Below are positions 1-8,511 of a stretch of 64,000 nt of DNA, in pieces. A model generated the notes under the pieces. That model ran no database searches. It was not told the origin of the DNA and worked only from the letters and a program-made list of their open reading frames with translations. The stretch covers positions 184,260 to 248,259 of the forward strand of contig NZ_JASCXJ010000006.1 in the NCBI RefSeq assembly GCF_030271535.1, written 5' to 3'. The position numbers and the translations under genes are program-made. The stretch comes from Nocardiopsis sp. ATB16-24 (GTDB taxonomy: Bacteria; Actinomycetota; Actinomycetes; Streptosporangiales; Streptosporangiaceae). The first letter of the stretch is position 1. The number at the start of each line of letters is the position of its first letter.

Positions 1-3000
1 TGTCGACACGAGCGACGAAGAACGGGGCCAGTGCGCAGAGCGAGGCAGCGCAGGCCGAACATGCCGATGCCACGCCCCAGCGCAGAGCCGACTGGTGGCG
101 GCCACGTAACTGGCGGGTGCGCTCCCGACTGGTGGCCCTCATCGTCATTCCCACCGCCGTGGCGCTCGCGCTCGGTGGTCTGCGCGTCTACGAGGCGGCG
201 GTCTCCACCGTCACCCACGCCCACATCCAGGACCGCGCCGAGGTGGGCGTCCTGGTCGTGCAGCTGGCCAACCAGCTGGGACGCGAGCGCTCCGCGAGCG
301 CGATCTACATCTCCGACAACGCCGATCCCGCCCGGCGGTCGGACGAGCTGCGCCAGCGGATGGAGGAGGAGCGCGACGCCTCCCGCGACATCCAGCAGAC
401 CCTCACCGCCAGGCTCGAGGACATGGGAGAGGTCCAGGGCAACGCCGCCACGCGTCTGTCGGGTATGCGCAGTCAGATCTCCACACTGGAGGCCCTGCGC
501 ACCGAGGTCGACGAGACCCGCATCACCGTTCTTCCGGTCGTCACCAAGTACCGGACGGTCTCCCGTTCCCTGGCGGAGTTCAACCAGACGATCGCGGACG
601 AGACCGGTGACACCGAGCTGAGGGAGAGCGTCCGTGCGCTGACCGCCCTGTCCAACGCGCGGGACCAGCTCTCGTACGAGACCGCGTTGATGAGTCACTC
701 GCTGGCCCGCAACACGATGACCGGTGGTATCTCCGAGGCCATCGACTCCAGCCGCGCCCGCTACGAGAACGAGATCTCCAACTTCGCCCAGGCCGCGTCG
801 GAGGACCAGCGCAGGACCTTCGACGACAACTTCACCGGCCTGGAGGTCAGCCAGGTCTCCACGATGCGCATGCGCGTCATGTACCGCGCCGATCGTGGTG
901 ACCAGCTCACCGGTGTGACCGAGAACGATGGCCCCGAGTCCTACCGCGAGATCGCCGACTCGGCTCTGGAACGTCTCCAGACGGTCGAGGAGAGCGTCGC
1001 CGAGGGCATCGCCGACGAGGCCAACGAGCTGCGGGACGGGGCCATCGCGCGAGCCCTCATGGACCTCGTCCTCGTCGCGGCGGTGCTCCTGGCGGTCTTC
1101 ATCCTGACCTCCCTGGTGGTCCGCTCCCTGGTGCGCCCGCTGCGCACCCTGGAGGACGGTGCCCGCCGGGTGGCCGAGCGTGACCTGCCCGACGCGATCA
1201 ACCGGATGCAGGAGGCCGGGACCGTTCCCGAGAACGTCAAGGTCACGCCGATCGAGGTCGACACCCACGACGAGATCGGCGAGGTCGCCCGCGCCTTCGA
1301 CGACGTCCACCGCGTGGCCCTCACACTGGCCTCCGACGAGGCGGCCCTGCGCAGCAACGTCAACGCGATGTTCGTCAACCTGTCCCGCCGAAGCCAGACG
1401 CTGGTGGAGCGGCAGCTGCGCCTCATCGACGGCCTGGAACAGTCCGAACAGGACTCCGACCGCCTCTCCGACCTGTTCCAGCTGGACCACCTCGCCACGC
1501 GCATGCGCCGCAACAACGAGAACCTGCTGGTCCTGTCCGGCCAGGACAACACCCGTAAGTGGGCCCAGCCCGTCCCGCTGGTCGACGTTCTGCGCGGTGC
1601 CGTGTCCGAGGTCGAGCAGTACGAGCGTGTCAACGTGCGCGCACCCTCCCACATCTCGGTGCTCGGCCGTCCGGTCAACGACATCATCCACCTGATCGCC
1701 GAGCTGGTGGAGAACGCCACCGCCTTCTCGCCGCACGACACCGAGGTCCTGGTCAGCGCCAAGGGCCTGGACAACGGAGGCGTCCAGGTCGACGTCACCG
1801 ACAGCGGCATCGGCATGGCGGCCGAGGACCTGGAGGCGATCAACGCCCGCCTGGCGGCTCCGCCCCGCATCGACGTCGCGGTCTCGCGCCGCATGGGCCT
1901 GTTCGTGGTCTCGCGTCTGGCCAACCGTCACGGAGTCAAGGTCCGTCTACAGGAGGCGCACGGCGGCGGGACCACCGCCCGCGTCATCTTCCCGCCGGAC
2001 CTGCTGATCACCCCCGTCGACGGACAGCACGCCCTGGGAGGCGGAGGCAACCGCCCCGAGCTCACCTCCGGCGTACCCTCCACCTACGCCGACGCCGAGG
2101 CCGCCTTCGCCTCCACTCCGGCGCCCGCCGAGCCGAACGACCCTTGGCAGACCCAGGAGGCCGGGAGCGGTCTCGGCGACATGGCCGGCCTTCCCAAACG
2201 TCAGCCCGGCGGCTCCTCGCGTACGGAGGAACACCCGCCCAGCGGCCAGGACCTGTGGAGCACCACCAGGGGAGCGGGGACCACCGGCGGCGCCGGCGGC
2301 ACGGGCGGCTCCGTCGTCGACCCCTACGACGTCCCCGAGGAGGAGGAACCGCAGCGCCCGCAGCCCGAGAGCGGGGGCCGCAGTCTCTTCGATCCGGCCC
2401 CCCGCGCGGACGCGGGAGGCGACCGGCCCTTCGGTGACGGCGGCTCCGTGGGCCGCTCCTCCGACACCGGCTCCTTCAGCAGGCCGACCGACACCGGGGC
2501 CTTCCGCCGCCCCTCCACCGACACCGGGGCCTTCCGCCACCCGGTGGGGTCGACCGACTCCTACGACGCCTTCGACGGCTCCGCGAGGTCGGCCCGGTCC
2601 GGGGCCGAGGACGACAACGGCGCGGGAGACCTGTTCCGACGAGGCACGGGGACACCGGAGAAGCCGGCCGCCCCGGCCCGCTCGGACGACACCGAGACCT
2701 TCCCCGCGATCTCGGACTGGAACAAGGGGACCTCGTCACAGACCCCGTCGTCCTCCGACACCGGCGGCTGGCGCTCCGGTGGTGCCTCCGACTCCCGTGA
2801 GGGATACGGCTCCACCGCCTACCTCTCCCGCCGTTACGGTGGCGCTCAGGGACCGAACAACACCGTCGTTCCGCCCAGTCCCTCGGGCGAGGAGAACGAC
2901 TCGCTGCCGATCTTCGACGCGATCGAGTCCAACTGGTTCAAGCGACGCACGGGGGGACCCACCGTGGACACCACGGAGACGGGCCCCATCAAGCAGGTCC

Positions 3001-3332
3001 CCGCGGACCAGGGGCGGCAGGCGCAGCCGTCCGGCGTCGAGCCACGTTCCCAGGCCGCCCAGAGCCCCCACTCCGAGCAGGAGTGGACCTCGGCCGCCGA
3101 CCGTGGATGGAAGGCCGCCCGTACCGCGGTGGAGCCCCTGGCGGGCGGGCTGACCACCTCGGGGTTGCCAAAACGGGTTCCCAAGGCAAACCTTGTTCCG
3201 GGAACGGCGCCCAAGCCGGAGAACTTCAAGCAGATGCCCACCCGTAGCGCCGAACGCGTCCGCAACCGCTTCTCCGGCTTCCAGAAGGGTGTCCGGGAAG
3301 GACGGAACCGGCTCGGTGAAGGTGAGAGGTGA
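1..3332 (+). CDS. cvnA: Conservon sensor histidine kinase CvnA (nitrate/nitrite-sensor type), 5' end outside window
   Basis: Membrane sensor kinase that heads a four-gene conservon, thought to act with CvnB-D as a GTPase-linked signalling complex at the membrane. The frame is open from base 3, giving 1109 residues in the window. The GTG at 117 is probably an internal Val: the upstream codons read like coding sequence, ending in WWRPRNWRVRSRL. In order, numbering from base 3: first membrane helix about 40-62, extracytoplasmic nitrate-sensor-like region to about 350, second helix about 353-376, HAMP, a His-containing segment FQLDHLATRMRRNNENLL near 496, then an HATPase domain about 558-663 with an N box (ELVENATAFSP) and G box (DSGIGM). 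From about 690 on the protein is low-complexity, rich in Gly, Ser, Pro and Asp. Domain assignment is firm; the true start is not visible. Confidence 0.93.
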   Translation, partial: STRATKNGASAQSEAAQAEHADATPQRRADWWRPRNWRVRSRLVALIVIPTAVALALGGLRVYEAAVSTVTHAHIQDRAEVGVLVVQLANQLGRERSASAIYISDNADPARRSDELRQRMEEERDASRDIQQTLTARLEDMGEVQGNAATRLSGMRSQISTLEALRTEVDETRITVLPVVTKYRTVSRSLAEFNQTIADETGDTELRESVRALTALSNARDQLSYETALMSHSLARNTMTGGISEAIDSSRARYENEISNFAQAASEDQRRTFDDNFTGLEVSQVSTMRMRVMYRADRGDQLTGVTENDGPESYREIADSALERLQTVEESVAEGIADEANELRDGAIARALMDLVLVAAVLLAVFILTSLVVRSLVRPLRTLEDGARRVAERDLPDAINRMQEAGTVPENVKVTPIEVDTHDEIGEVARAFDDVHRVALTLASDEAALRSNVNAMFVNLSRRSQTLVERQLRLIDGLEQSEQDSDRLSDLFQLDHLATRMRRNNENLLVLSGQDNTRKWAQPVPLVDVLRGAVSEVEQYERVNVRAPSHISVLGRPVNDIIHLIAELVENATAFSPHDTEVLVSAKGLDNGGVQVDVTDSGIGMAAEDLEAINARLAAPPRIDVAVSRRMGLFVVSRLANRHGVKVRLQEAHGGGTTARVIFPPDLLITPVDGQHALGGGGNRPELTSGVPSTYADAEAAFASTPAPAEPNDPWQTQEAGSGLGDMAGLPKRQPGGSSRTEEHPPSGQDLWSTTRGAGTTGGAGGTGGSVVDPYDVPEEEEPQRPQPESGGRSLFDPAPRADAGGDRPFGDGGSVGRSSDTGSFSRPTDTGAFRRPSTDTGAFRHPVGSTDSYDAFDGSARSARSGAEDDNGAGDLFRRGTGTPEKPAAPARSDDTETFPAISDWNKGTSSQTPSSSDTGGWRSGGASDSREGYGSTAYLSRRYGGAQGPNNTVVPPSPSGEENDSLPIFDAIESNWFKRRTGGPTVDTTETGPIKQVPADQGRQAQPSGVEPRSQAAQSPHSEQEWTSAADRGWKAARTAVEPLAGGLTTSGLPKRVPKANLVPGTAPKPENFKQMPTRSAERVRNRFSGFQKGVREGRNRLGEGER
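2457..2538 (+). repeat. Short tandem repeat inside cvnA coding for TDTGAFR-like units
   Basis: A 22-base unit at 2487-2508 recurs exactly at 2517-2538 (30-base period). A degenerate copy precedes it near 2460. The repeats encode successive DTGSF/DTGAF motifs in the disordered tail of the kinase. The period keeps the reading frame, so gain or loss of a unit would only change tail length. Confidence 0.75.
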
Positions 3333-3563
3333 CCTCAGTGGAACCTGGCGGGACGGGGTCCCCCTTATCCCCGGACGCGGGATGCAATAGCATCTACCGA
3401 GCTTCTCGAACGCGCCACACCCGTAGCTTGAAGAGTGCAGAACACCAGACTCCCGGCTCCTCCACGGGAGGGGTCGGGCAGTTCGTAGAGGCAGTGCTGT
3501 CACATGCTGTGCCGGCGGTAGCAGTGCCCACAGACCAGCCGGCGAATTTGGACAGGAGATCAG

Positions 3564-3965
3564 ATGAGTCGACAGGTGAATGAACTCAACTGGTTGATCA
3601 CTGATTTTGCCGACCGGGTCCCCGATGTCGCCCACGCGATCGTCGTCTCCTCTGACGGCCTTCCACTGGCTTCGTCCGCGGGTTTCCCGGCCGACCGGGC
3701 CGACCAGCTGGCAGCGATCGCCTCCGGCCTGTCGAGCCTGACCCAGGGTGCGGCACGGGTGTTCGAAGGTGGCGCCGTCGCCCAGACCGTCGTGGAGATG
3801 GAGCGGGGGCTGATGCTCATCATGGCCATCAGTGACGGCTCCTGTCTCGCGGTCCTGGCGGCCGCGGAGAGCGACCTCGGTCTGGTCGCGTACGAGATGA
3901 CTCTGCTCGTCGAGCGGGCGGGGCGGGCGCTGACACCAACGGCGCGCACCTCGGGAATCCACTGA
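3564..3965 (+). CDS. cvnB: Roadblock/LC7 domain protein CvnB
   Basis: A 133-residue single-domain roadblock/LC7 protein, the second conservon component. By analogy with MglB-like proteins it is expected to bind and regulate the small GTPase CvnD. The sequence shows the family core: an N-terminal helix (NELNWLITDFADRVPDVAHA), the strand VVSSDGLPLASSAGFP, a helix ADQLAAIASGLSSLTQGAA, and the strand MLIMAISDGSCLAVLAA. The ATG has an AGGAGA Shine-Dalgarno 5 nt upstream. It lies 231 bp after cvnA; that gap holds a small GATGC/GCATC hairpin at 3381-3394 and no other gene. It is followed closely by cvnC. Length and motifs match the family well. Confidence 0.95.
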   Translation: MSRQVNELNWLITDFADRVPDVAHAIVVSSDGLPLASSAGFPADRADQLAAIASGLSSLTQGAARVFEGGAVAQTVVEMERGLMLIMAISDGSCLAVLAAAESDLGLVAYEMTLLVERAGRALTPTARTSGIH

Positions 3966-3988
3966 ACCACCACCGACAGGAGGAAGTG

Positions 3989-4480
3989 GTGGCACCTCAC
4001 AGTAGAGATGCCGGGAGCGCCTCGTGGTTCGGACAACAGCCGAGCAATCCCCCCGCGGGGGGAATGCCGGCGGTTCCGGGCGGCGGAGATGTTCCTCGAC
4101 CAATCCAACAACCGTATGAACAAAGATCCGCTGGAGGGAGCGCGCCCAGTTCGCTGGTCCGTCCCTACGCGGTGACCAAGGGCCGTACCAAGCCGAAGTC
4201 TCAGCTTCCCCTGGAAGCCCTGATCTCGGCCACGGCGGCGGCCCGCAACGAGTCTGGGACGCTGACGCCCGAGTGGCAGGCGATCAGCGACCTGTGCCGG
4301 GAATGGCGTTCCGTAGCGGAGATCTCCGCGCTGTTGCGGATGCCACTCGGTGTGGCGCGGGTGCTTGTGGCGGACATGTCCGAGCAGGGACTGGTCCAGA
4401 TCAGGTCCTCGCTCAACAACGATGCCCGCCCCAACACCAACCTGCTTGAAAGGGTGCTCAGTGGACTTCGCAAGCTCTAA
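3989..4480 (+). CDS. cvnC: DUF742 protein CvnC
   Basis: A 163-residue DUF742 protein, third member of the conservon. The N-terminal 50 residues are Pro/Gly/Ser-rich. The C-terminal half starts at SSLVRPYAVTKGRT and folds as a winged-helix-like unit (RSVAEISALLRMPLGVARVLVADMSEQGLV split over helix and wing). I chose the GTG at 3989 over 3986 because AGGAGG at 3978-3983 then sits 5 nt away rather than 2. Its end overlaps the start of cvnD by 20 bp, so the two are probably translationally coupled. DUF742 has no proven biochemical activity; a DNA- or protein-binding role is inferred from the winged-helix look. Confidence 0.93.
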   Translation: MAPHSRDAGSASWFGQQPSNPPAGGMPAVPGGGDVPRPIQQPYEQRSAGGSAPSSLVRPYAVTKGRTKPKSQLPLEALISATAAARNESGTLTPEWQAISDLCREWRSVAEISALLRMPLGVARVLVADMSEQGLVQIRSSLNNDARPNTNLLERVLSGLRKL

Positions 4481-5108
4481 CCCAGCCGAGGAAGGCGGTG
4501 TTGGGGGAAGCGCGATGACGTCGGTCAAGATCGTCGTCGCGGGGGGCTTCGGTGTCGGGAAGACGACATTCGTTGGCTCCGTCTCCGAGATCGTGCCGCT
4601 GACCACCGAGGCGGTCATGACCAGCGCCAGCGTGGGGGTGGACGATCTCGCCAAGACACCGGACAAGCAGACCACCACCGTGGCCATGGACTTCGGCCGC
4701 GTCTCCCTGGATTCGGACCTGATCCTGTACCTGTTCGGAACCCCCGGGCAGCACCGTTTCTGGTTCATGTGGGACGACCTGGTCAAAGGAGCCATCGGCG
4801 CGGTCGTGCTCGTGGACACACGCCGCCTGGCGGACTGCTTCCCCGCGATCGACTACTTCGAGGAAGCGCGTCTGCCCTTCATCGTCGCGATCAACGGCTT
4901 CGACGGCTACTACCCTCACGCCGCGGACGAGGTCCGGGACGCTTTGACGCTCAGCCCGGAGATCCCCATCGTCCAGGTGGACGCCCGGGACCGCGCGTCC
5001 ACCAAGTCGACGCTCATCACCCTCGTCGAGCACGCCATCACGGTGGGGGACCCCGAGGGCGCCGCCGGACAGCCCACCTCCACGGGTGGCCAGAACTCCT
5101 GGCGCTAG
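4461..5108 (+). CDS. cvnD: Conservon small GTPase CvnD
   Basis: A 215-residue Ras-like ATP/GTP-binding protein. The P-loop is GGFGVGKTT, switch II reads FGTPGQHRF, and the base-recognition motif is AINGFDG in place of the usual NKxD, as is common in this family. The GTG at 4461 overlaps cvnC by 20 bp and has a GAAAGG ribosome site 8 nt upstream; the next in-frame ATG at 4515 would also keep the whole GTPase core. Together with CvnA-C it makes a full core conservon. No cytochrome P450 gene (cvnE) follows: the next gene is a DUF885 protein after a terminator-like hairpin. Confidence 0.93.
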   Translation: MDFASSNPAEEGGVGGSAMTSVKIVVAGGFGVGKTTFVGSVSEIVPLTTEAVMTSASVGVDDLAKTPDKQTTTVAMDFGRVSLDSDLILYLFGTPGQHRFWFMWDDLVKGAIGAVVLVDTRRLADCFPAIDYFEEARLPFIVAINGFDGYYPHAADEVRDALTLSPEIPIVQVDARDRASTKSTLITLVEHAITVGDPEGAAGQPTSTGGQNSWR

Positions 5109-5140
5109 GACCACCCGGGCCGGGGTCCCGCACAGAACAC

Positions 5141-5171
5141 GGCCCGGTTCCCGCGAGTCGGGGACCGGGCC
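5141..5171 (+). terminator. Terminator-like hairpin after the conservon
   Basis: Inverted repeat: arm GGCCCGGTTCCC (5141-5152), 7-nt loop, arm GGGGACCGGGCC (5160-5171), paired over 12 bp with one G-U. No long U tract follows, which is usual for actinobacterial terminators. It separates cvnD from the DUF885 gene. Confidence 0.7.
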
Positions 5172-5193
5172 TTCGTGCCGGCATCATGGCGCA

Positions 5194-6876
5194 ATGAGCT
5201 CTTCCTCCGACGCAGAAGCGATGACCCGGCGATTCCGGGACGTGGCCGGGCGTGTGCTCGACTTCCTGCTCGAAGACGCTCCCGAGTGGGCGCTGGACCT
5301 GGGCGACACACGTGGCGCGGACCGACTGTCCGACCATTCCGTCGAGGCCGACCTGAACCGCGTGGCGTCGCTCATCGACGCACTCGGTTCCCTGGACGAG
5401 ATCGACGGTGACCTCATCCCCGAGGGGGACCGGGTCGATCTGGAGGTCCTGCGGGCCCGCGTCAGCGCCGACCTGTGGCACACCGCCGAACTGCGTCCGC
5501 ACACCTGGAACCCTCTCCTGCACTCTCCCGGAGAGACCCTGTACGCCCTCCTGGAACGCGACGACCTGCCCCCGCCCGAACGGCTCCGGGCGGTCGCCGC
5601 GCGCTGTGCGGCCCTGCCCGACTACCTCGCCACGGCACGCGCGCGCCTGACGGAGGGGCCCGGAATGCCCCGTGTACACGTCGAAACGGCTCTGGCGCAG
5701 GCCGAGGGGGCCCGGACCATGCTCCTCTCCCGGGTGCCCGCCCTGGCCTCCTTGGAGTCTTGGGGGTCCTCGGAGACGGAGCCGGCCCGCCTGGCGGCCC
5801 TGGCCGCCGTGGAGGAGCACGTGGACTGGTTGCGCACCCGACTGGAGGGAGCCACCGCCGACCCCCGACTGGGAGAGCGTGCCTACGCCGCCCGACTGTG
5901 GTACACGCTCGACTCCGAACTGTCGCCGGAAGCGCTGCTGGTGCGCGCCGAGAGCGACCTGATCGCCACCGAGGAGGAGATCGCCGAGGTCGCCGCCGAG
6001 TACAGGGACGCGCCGCGTCGCCCCGGACAGGTGGCCGAGGTGCTCGCCGAGATCGCCGAGGACGACGCCACCGGCCCCGACACCGTGTACGACGTCTGCG
6101 CCGAGGCGCTGACACACCTGGACCGACGGGTACGCGACCTCGACATCGTGACGGTGTACGACGACCCGGTGCGGATCGTCGCGATGCCCGAGTCCCGCCG
6201 GGGCGTCTCCGTGGCCTACTGCGACGCCCCCGGGCCCCTGGGCCCCGGAACGGGGGAGCGGCCCACCCTGATCGCGGTCTCACCGCCTCCCGCGGACTGG
6301 ACCGCGCGACGCCGGGAGTCCTTCTTCCGCGAGTACAACGCGAGCATGCTGCGCGACCTGATGGTCCACGAGGCCATGCCGGGCCATGCCCTGCAACTGG
6401 CCCACGCCATGCGTCACACCGGCGGTACCAGGGTCGGCAACGTCCTGCGCAGCGGCACCTTCGTCGAGGGGTGGGCGGTCTACGCCGAAGAGGTCGTGGC
6501 CGGGCACGGCTGGTCGGACGACCGCCGCGAGAACCTGGTCCTGCGCCTGACGCAGCTCAAGATGCGCCTGCGCACGATCCTCAACGCGATCCTCGACGTG
6601 CGCCTGCACGCCGGTGACCTCACCGAGTCGGAGGCGCTCTCCCTGCTCGTCCGACGCGGACACCAGGAGGAGGGCGAGGCCGTCGGCAAGTGGCATCGTG
6701 CCCGGCTCACCAGTGCCCAGCTGTCCACCTACTACGTGGGTTACACCGAGATGTCCGACATCGCCCGTGATTTGGTCGCGGCACGCCCCTCGCTCACCGA
6801 GCGCCGTCGTCACGACGCGATGCTGGCTCATGGCAGTCCGCCTCCGCGCCACCTGCGCACGCTGCTGGGCCTTTAG
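5194..6876 (+). CDS. DUF885 family protein, predicted zinc metallopeptidase
   Basis: A 560-residue DUF885 protein. It carries an HExxPGH motif (HEAMPGH, H392, E393, H398), and a downstream FVEGWAVYAEE segment with E425 as the likely third ligand or acid. Both are family hallmarks and suggest an M1/M32-like zinc hydrolase, but the substrate is unknown. No signal peptide is visible, so it is probably cytoplasmic. The ATG at 5194 was preferred because longer versions run back through the upstream hairpin; the ATG at 5221 is an alternative. There is no clear Shine-Dalgarno. It is a single gene, followed by about 240 bp without a gene. Confidence 0.9.
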   Translation: MSSSSDAEAMTRRFRDVAGRVLDFLLEDAPEWALDLGDTRGADRLSDHSVEADLNRVASLIDALGSLDEIDGDLIPEGDRVDLEVLRARVSADLWHTAELRPHTWNPLLHSPGETLYALLERDDLPPPERLRAVAARCAALPDYLATARARLTEGPGMPRVHVETALAQAEGARTMLLSRVPALASLESWGSSETEPARLAALAAVEEHVDWLRTRLEGATADPRLGERAYAARLWYTLDSELSPEALLVRAESDLIATEEEIAEVAAEYRDAPRRPGQVAEVLAEIAEDDATGPDTVYDVCAEALTHLDRRVRDLDIVTVYDDPVRIVAMPESRRGVSVAYCDAPGPLGPGTGERPTLIAVSPPPADWTARRRESFFREYNASMLRDLMVHEAMPGHALQLAHAMRHTGGTRVGNVLRSGTFVEGWAVYAEEVVAGHGWSDDRRENLVLRLTQLKMRLRTILNAILDVRLHAGDLTESEALSLLVRRGHQEEGEAVGKWHRARLTSAQLSTYYVGYTEMSDIARDLVAARPSLTERRRHDAMLAHGSPPPRHLRTLLGL

Positions 6877-7117
6877 GCCGCGTGTTCCTCGGGCCCGTGC
6901 CCCGCCTCGGCCCGCCCATGGTCCTCCCCCACCCCCGGTGAAGGTCGCCGAGGGCGGTCCCTTCGCTCCAGGTCCTCGAACACGAGGGGCCGCGGCGCCC
7001 CGCGGAGCGGCCGTCCCCTCTCCTCCAGAAGGGACGCACCACCTGTGACGCCTCCCCTCGCCCGCGCTTCTATGCTTGGTGAGGCAACAGAACACAGGCC
7101 AAGGAAACGGACGAGCC
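6877..7117. other. Intergenic region with possible -10 box
   Basis: A 241-bp GC-rich spacer with no credible gene. TATGCT at 7071-7076 could be the -10 of the HIT-gene promoter, giving a leader of about 35 nt that contains an AAGGAAA ribosome site. I see no convincing -35. Confidence 0.4.
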
Positions 7118-7693
7118 ATGCGCGGTGCCGACAACGAGCACGGAAACGGTTCCGGAGATCCTCCCGGCGCGGGGACCGGAGTCCCCGACGGTTGGGAGCG
7201 GCTGTGGACGCCGCACCGTATGGCCTACATCAAGGGCGAGAACAAGCCCACCGACCCACGGCCCCAGGACGGTTGTCCCTTCTGCCTCGCGCCGGGGCTG
7301 TCCGGCCCCGAGGGTCTCGTGGTCCACCGGGGCGCGTCGGCCTACGTGGTCCTCAACCTCTATCCCTACAACAGCGGCCACCTGCTGGTGTGCCCCTACC
7401 GCCACGTCGCGGACTACACCGCCATGGACGAGGACGAGACCATGGAGGTGGCCCTGCTCACCCAGGCGGGCATCAGCGCCCTGACCTCCGCCTACGGGCC
7501 GCAGGGCTTCAACGTCGGTATGAACCTCGGTAACGTGGCGGGCGCGGGCATCGCCGCGCACCTGCACCAGCACGTCGTTCCCCGCTGGGGAGGGGACGCC
7601 AACTTCATGCCCGTCGTCGGCCGAACGAAGGTGTTGCCCGAGATGTTGGAGCGGACCCGGGACAGGTTGGCCGAACACTGGCCCAGAGACTGA
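7118..7693 (+). CDS. HIT family protein, AP4A phosphorylase/hydrolase-like
   Basis: A 191-residue histidine-triad protein, likely a diadenosine-tetraphosphate phosphorylase or related nucleotide hydrolase. The triad is HLHQHVV (H148, H150, H152; the middle His is the expected nucleophile). Upstream are CPFC-type residues (GCPFCLA) and the strand NLYPYNSGHLLVCPYRHV, both typical of the family. The ATG at 7118 follows AAGGAAA with a good gap. In mycobacteria the same order, HIT protein then PI-phosphate synthase, acyltransferase and pimA, is conserved (Rv2613c to Rv2610c), and the same order here supports the assignment. The N-terminal 25 residues are a variable, acidic/Gly-rich extension. Confidence 0.93.
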   Translation: MRGADNEHGNGSGDPPGAGTGVPDGWERLWTPHRMAYIKGENKPTDPRPQDGCPFCLAPGLSGPEGLVVHRGASAYVVLNLYPYNSGHLLVCPYRHVADYTAMDEDETMEVALLTQAGISALTSAYGPQGFNVGMNLGNVAGAGIAAHLHQHVVPRWGGDANFMPVVGRTKVLPEMLERTRDRLAEHWPRD

Positions 7694-7820
7694 CGGGCCT
7701 CGGGGACGGGGCGGGGATGGTGACCGACCGCCGTGCCCCCTCCCCCCGCGCCGTGACGCGGCCAAGCGGCGGCGCGCCGTCGCCCAGGTGCGGTTCCCAC
7801 CTCCACGACCTCTCCCGCCC

Positions 7821-7826
7821 TACGAT
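7821..7826 (+). promoter_or_regulatory. Putative -10 box of pgsA
   Basis: TACGAT ends 9 nt before the pgsA ATG at 7836, and there is no Shine-Dalgarno between. This suggests a very short or absent leader. Confidence 0.45.
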
Positions 7827-7835
7827 CGCAAAGAC

Positions 7836-8492
7836 ATGCTGAAAATCCTTCGTCCCATGATCTTCCGGGTCACCACCCCGCTCGGTCGGAGCCTCGCCCG
7901 GATCGGCCTGACCCCCAACCTCGTCACCATCATCGGAACCGTCGGGGTGGTCGTCAGCGCCCTGTACTTCTACCCCCGCGGGCAGTTGTACGCGGGTTCG
8001 GTGATCATCACGGTCTTCGCCCTCTTCGACATGCTCGACGGCGCCGTGGCCAGGGCCAACGACAGCGCCAGCGCCTTCGGCGCCTTCCTGGACTCCAGCC
8101 TGGACCGGGTGGCCGACGCCGCCATCCTCGCCGGCCTCCTGTGGTGGTTCATCGGCGACGGCGACGACCCCCTGCTCGCGGGGCTCACCCTCTTCTGCCT
8201 CATCAGCGGCTTCATGGTGTCCTACATCAAGGCGCGAGCCGAAGGGCTGGGGGTCAACTGCGACGTCGGCGTCGCCGAGCGCACCGAGCGCCTGGTGATC
8301 ATCCTGGTCGCCGTGGGACTCAGCGACCTGGGCGTCCCCTACATCCTGGCCGGAGGGCTGTGGCTGCTCGCCCCGATGAGCCTGCTCACCGTCCTGCAAC
8401 GCCTGCTGGAGACCCGTGCGCGCCTCAGCGGCCCCGGACTCGCCGACGCCGACGAGACGGCCGGAGGCAACGACACCGGTGGCGGGGTCTGA
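7836..8492 (+). CDS. pgsA: Phosphatidylinositol phosphate synthase (CDP-alcohol phosphatidyltransferase)
   Basis: Integral membrane enzyme that joins CDP-diacylglycerol to inositol-1-phosphate, the first step toward phosphatidylinositol and PIMs. The full CDP-alcohol phosphatidyltransferase signature D-G-x2-A-R-x8-G-x3-D-x3-D starts at D68 (DGAVAR, then GAFLDSSLD). About six membrane helices are visible, and the length of 218 fits the family. The ATG at 7836 was chosen because the longer in-frame version starts in GC-rich non-coding sequence. It sits 19 bp before the acyltransferase gene in the PIM locus, which favours PI-phosphate over phosphatidylglycerol-phosphate synthase. Confidence 0.93.
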   Translation: MLKILRPMIFRVTTPLGRSLARIGLTPNLVTIIGTVGVVVSALYFYPRGQLYAGSVIITVFALFDMLDGAVARANDSASAFGAFLDSSLDRVADAAILAGLLWWFIGDGDDPLLAGLTLFCLISGFMVSYIKARAEGLGVNCDVGVAERTERLVIILVAVGLSDLGVPYILAGGLWLLAPMSLLTVLQRLLETRARLSGPGLADADETAGGNDTGGGV

Positions 8493-8511
8493 GGGCGAGG
8501 GACGAGGAACG

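Noticed and set aside
117..3332. GTG at 117 as the true start of the sensor kinase
   Set aside because: The same frame is open and coding-like back to base 3 and the GTG falls inside a WRVRSRL context; the start is likely upstream of the window.
2736..4103. 455-codon minus-strand open frame
   Set aside because: It is antisense to cvnA and cvnB, with no ribosome site and low-complexity residues; typical GC-rich shadow.
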